Source: JAAGZL01 sp050291365
Lineage (GTDB): Bacteria > Pseudomonadota > Gammaproteobacteria > Chromatiales > Chromatiaceae
Length of the DNA: 64,000 bases
Assembly (NCBI GenBank): GCA_050291365.1
Contig: JBNKJS010000004.1
Span: forward strand, 91,242 to 155,241
Reading direction: 5' to 3'
In this document: one piece after another, positions 62,960 to 64,000 of the stretch
Position numbering within the stretch: the stretch's first letter is position 1
Layout of the letters: every line of letters starts with the position of its first letter
Program-made: the position numbers and the translations under genes
Notes under the pieces: model-generated
What the model was told of the DNA's origin: nothing
The model's database searches: none
The model's input: the letters and a program-made list of their open reading frames with translations, nothing else

Positions 62960-64000
62960 TTAGATAAGTTGTTCCGGAACGTTCTGCAGTATACCGGCAT
63001 ACTCCTCACCCTCAACTAGGGTGATATTATCCATACTGAATTCACCGTGGACCTCAATGCTGCCAAGGGAGCCACCTTCCCCATCGTAGAGAGAGACCAA
63101 GCTCTTGTAGCCGTCTATCTGGAGTAGATCGTAAGAGACATCAGGTCCACCGATCACCAGGGTGTCGCCGTCGCTGCTGGAGAATCCGACTACCAGATCG
63201 TCGCCTATACCCTCTCCTTCTGCTTGGAACACGTAGCGGTCAGCTCCGCCTTCACCCTTCAAGTAGTCGTTGTCGCCATCGGCCAGAGCGACCAGGACAT
63301 CGTCACCAGACCCACCATAGAGCCTGTCCGCTCCATCTCCGTCTACAAGGGTGTCATCGTCGTTGTAACCGTAGATCACATCATCCCCGGCATTACCAGC
63401 CAGAATGTCATCACCGTCAGAACCAACCAGATAGTCGTTACCCTCTCCAGCGATCAGTATGTCATCTCCCTCGTAGCCGTACATGGTGTCATCGCCAGCA
63501 CCACCATCCAGGGTGTCATCACCGCCGCGTCCCTTCATGTAATCGTTGCCGTCTCCACCGAGCAGTGAGTCATTGTCGTCACCACCATCCAGGTAGTCAT
63601 TACCACTGCCACCCACCAGGATGTCCTCGCCTGACTCACCATATAGCTTGTCGTCACCTTCGCCTGCTATCAAGGTATCGTTGCCTGCTCCGCCGTTGAG
63701 GTAGTCTTTACCATCTCCTCCGGTCAACCTGTCCACACCTTCGTGGCCGTACATAGCATCATCGCCAGCACCGCCGTCTAGGGTGTCATTGCCAGCTCGG
63801 CCCTTCAGATAGTCATTACCAGCCTCGCCGTACAGGGTGTCATCCCCTTCGCCACCATCCAGGTAGTCGTTACCAGCGCCTCCGTCCAGGGTGTCGTCAC
63901 CGGCCTCGCCATATAGCTTGTCGTCACCTTCGCCTGCTACCAAGGTGTCGTTGTCTGCTCCACCGTTCAGGTAGTCATTACCATCTCCTCCGGTCAGGGT
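62960..64000 (-). CDS. RTX repeat protein, type I secretion substrate (5' end beyond window)
   Basis: The open frame reaches the window edge: 346 residues are visible and no true start is present. About 25 GGxGxDxLx nonapeptides (calcium-binding RTX repeats, for example GGAGNDTLD) fill residues 1-230. They are followed by a C-terminal domain with DRYVFQAEGEGIGDDLVVGFSSSDGDTLVI and a non-cleaved secretion signal region ending NVPEQLI. The repeats contain a longer 90-residue period. Export through the adjacent ABC/HlyD pair is inferred from gene order. The function of the N-terminal part is unknown because it lies outside the window. Confidence 0.93.
   Translation of the reverse strand, partial: TLTGGDGNDYLNGGADNDTLVAGEGDDKLYGEAGDDTLDGGAGNDYLDGGEGDDTLYGEAGNDYLKGRAGNDTLDGGAGDDAMYGHEGVDRLTGGDGKDYLNGGAGNDTLIAGEGDDKLYGESGEDILVGGSGNDYLDGGDDNDSLLGGDGNDYMKGRGGDDTLDGGAGDDTMYGYEGDDILIAGEGNDYLVGSDGDDILAGNAGDDVIYGYNDDDTLVDGDGADRLYGGSGDDVLVALADGDNDYLKGEGGADRYVFQAEGEGIGDDLVVGFSSSDGDTLVIGGPDVSYDLLQIDGYKSLVSLYDGEGGSLGSIEVHGEFSMDNITLVEGEEYAGILQNVPEQLI
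63458..63997 (-). repeat. Two tandem 270-bp copies within the RTX gene
   Basis: Two consecutive 270-bp units (63728-63997 and 63458-63727), each coding ten RTX nonapeptides, align block by block: LTGGDG, LNGGA, L-x-AGEGDDK, LYGE, L-x-GG, LDGG, L-x-G, K-G-R, LDGGAGDD, MYG. Their first codons lie exactly 270 bp apart and the DNA remains similar, indicating duplication. Confidence 0.85.

Noticed and set aside
62893..63015. A longer N-terminus for the secretion ABC protein, starting in the RTX gene
   Set aside because: It would run through the terminator and the RTX stop, and PrtD proteins begin near the ATG at 62895.
63941..63943. A start codon (TTG) for the RTX protein inside the window
   Set aside because: Repeats continue upstream in frame to the window edge, so the codon is internal and the gene is truncated by the window.
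62960..64000. RTX repeats read as a CRISPR or satellite array
   Set aside because: The periodicity is 27 bp and 270 bp within one continuous reading frame encoding GGxGxDxLx repeats; there are no spacers.

Overview
The window is chromosomal DNA from a gammaproteobacterium. The gene neighbourhoods are typical of that class: rpsF-rpsR-DUF2232-rplI followed by dnaB-alr-radA; comEC, exbB, exbD, lpxK, a Trm112-like gene and kdsB in a row; pcnB-folK-dNK-panB-panC-panD; and lolC-type permease with lolD. Several cytochromes c, a cytochrome c', a complete bacterial glycogen pathway and a VPLP-type PEP-CTERM protein would fit a respiratory, possibly sulfur-oxidising, Chromatiales/Sedimenticola-like organism. 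That last step is inference from gene content only; no marker in the window proves it. I see no rRNA operon, insertion sequence, prophage or CRISPR array.

Layout. 1-694: end of an FHA-domain gene and a PilZ gene. 768-7537 (minus strand): a monooxygenase-like small protein, then radA, alr, dnaB, rplI, DUF2232, rpsR, rpsF, with a strong promoter and a candidate S6:S18 autoregulatory leader ahead of rpsF. 7765-10231: small accessory genes (secreted charged peptide, cupin, diiron ferritin-like protein, AT-rich phospholipase C-like protein). 10523-16323: two RNA helicases, deaD and hrpA, converging with overlapping stop codons. 16446-24054: LysR regulator, a membrane histidine kinase whose ATP-binding site looks destroyed, a PEP-CTERM protein, a ChaN-PDZ protein divergent from an M1-like metallopeptidase, and a dihaem cytochrome c. 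24231-35418: glycogen/sugar-nucleotide region galU, malQ, GH57, glgC, glgB, pgi, glgA. 35600-40241: pantothenate/folate/dNK/poly(A) polymerase operon, where pcnB appears to start at a non-canonical codon. 40385-41899: tRNA-Glu(CTC), an orphan AT-rich gene and an SCP2-like protein. 41907-50642: amidotransferase, KDO/lipid A genes, ExbBD, ComEC, DUF2062 and the Lol transporter. 50797-53577: small secreted and membrane proteins, a stand-alone CZB zinc-sensor domain, cytochrome b561 and cytochrome c'. 53865-59798: an OprD-like porin directly followed by a 1575-residue hybrid sensor kinase with three periplasmic solute-binding domains. 59785-64000: type I secretion MFP and ABC transporter downstream of an RTX protein that runs off the right edge.

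How the genes work together. GlgC makes ADP-glucose, GlgA polymerises it, GlgB branches it, and MalQ and the GH57 enzyme remodel or degrade the glucan; GalU and Pgi connect the pathway to UDP-glucose and glycolysis. LpxK, KdsB and LolDC build the outer membrane. The RTX protein is presumably exported by the ABC/HlyD pair encoded just downstream, with TolC supplied from elsewhere. The porin and the triple-sensor kinase are separated by only 9 nt and probably form a solute uptake and sensing unit.

The best candidates for something undescribed are the three-VFT hybrid kinase coupled to a porin, the LysR-linked degenerate kinase, the AT-rich phospholipase-like gene, and the ChaN-PDZ/M1 peptidase divergent pair.
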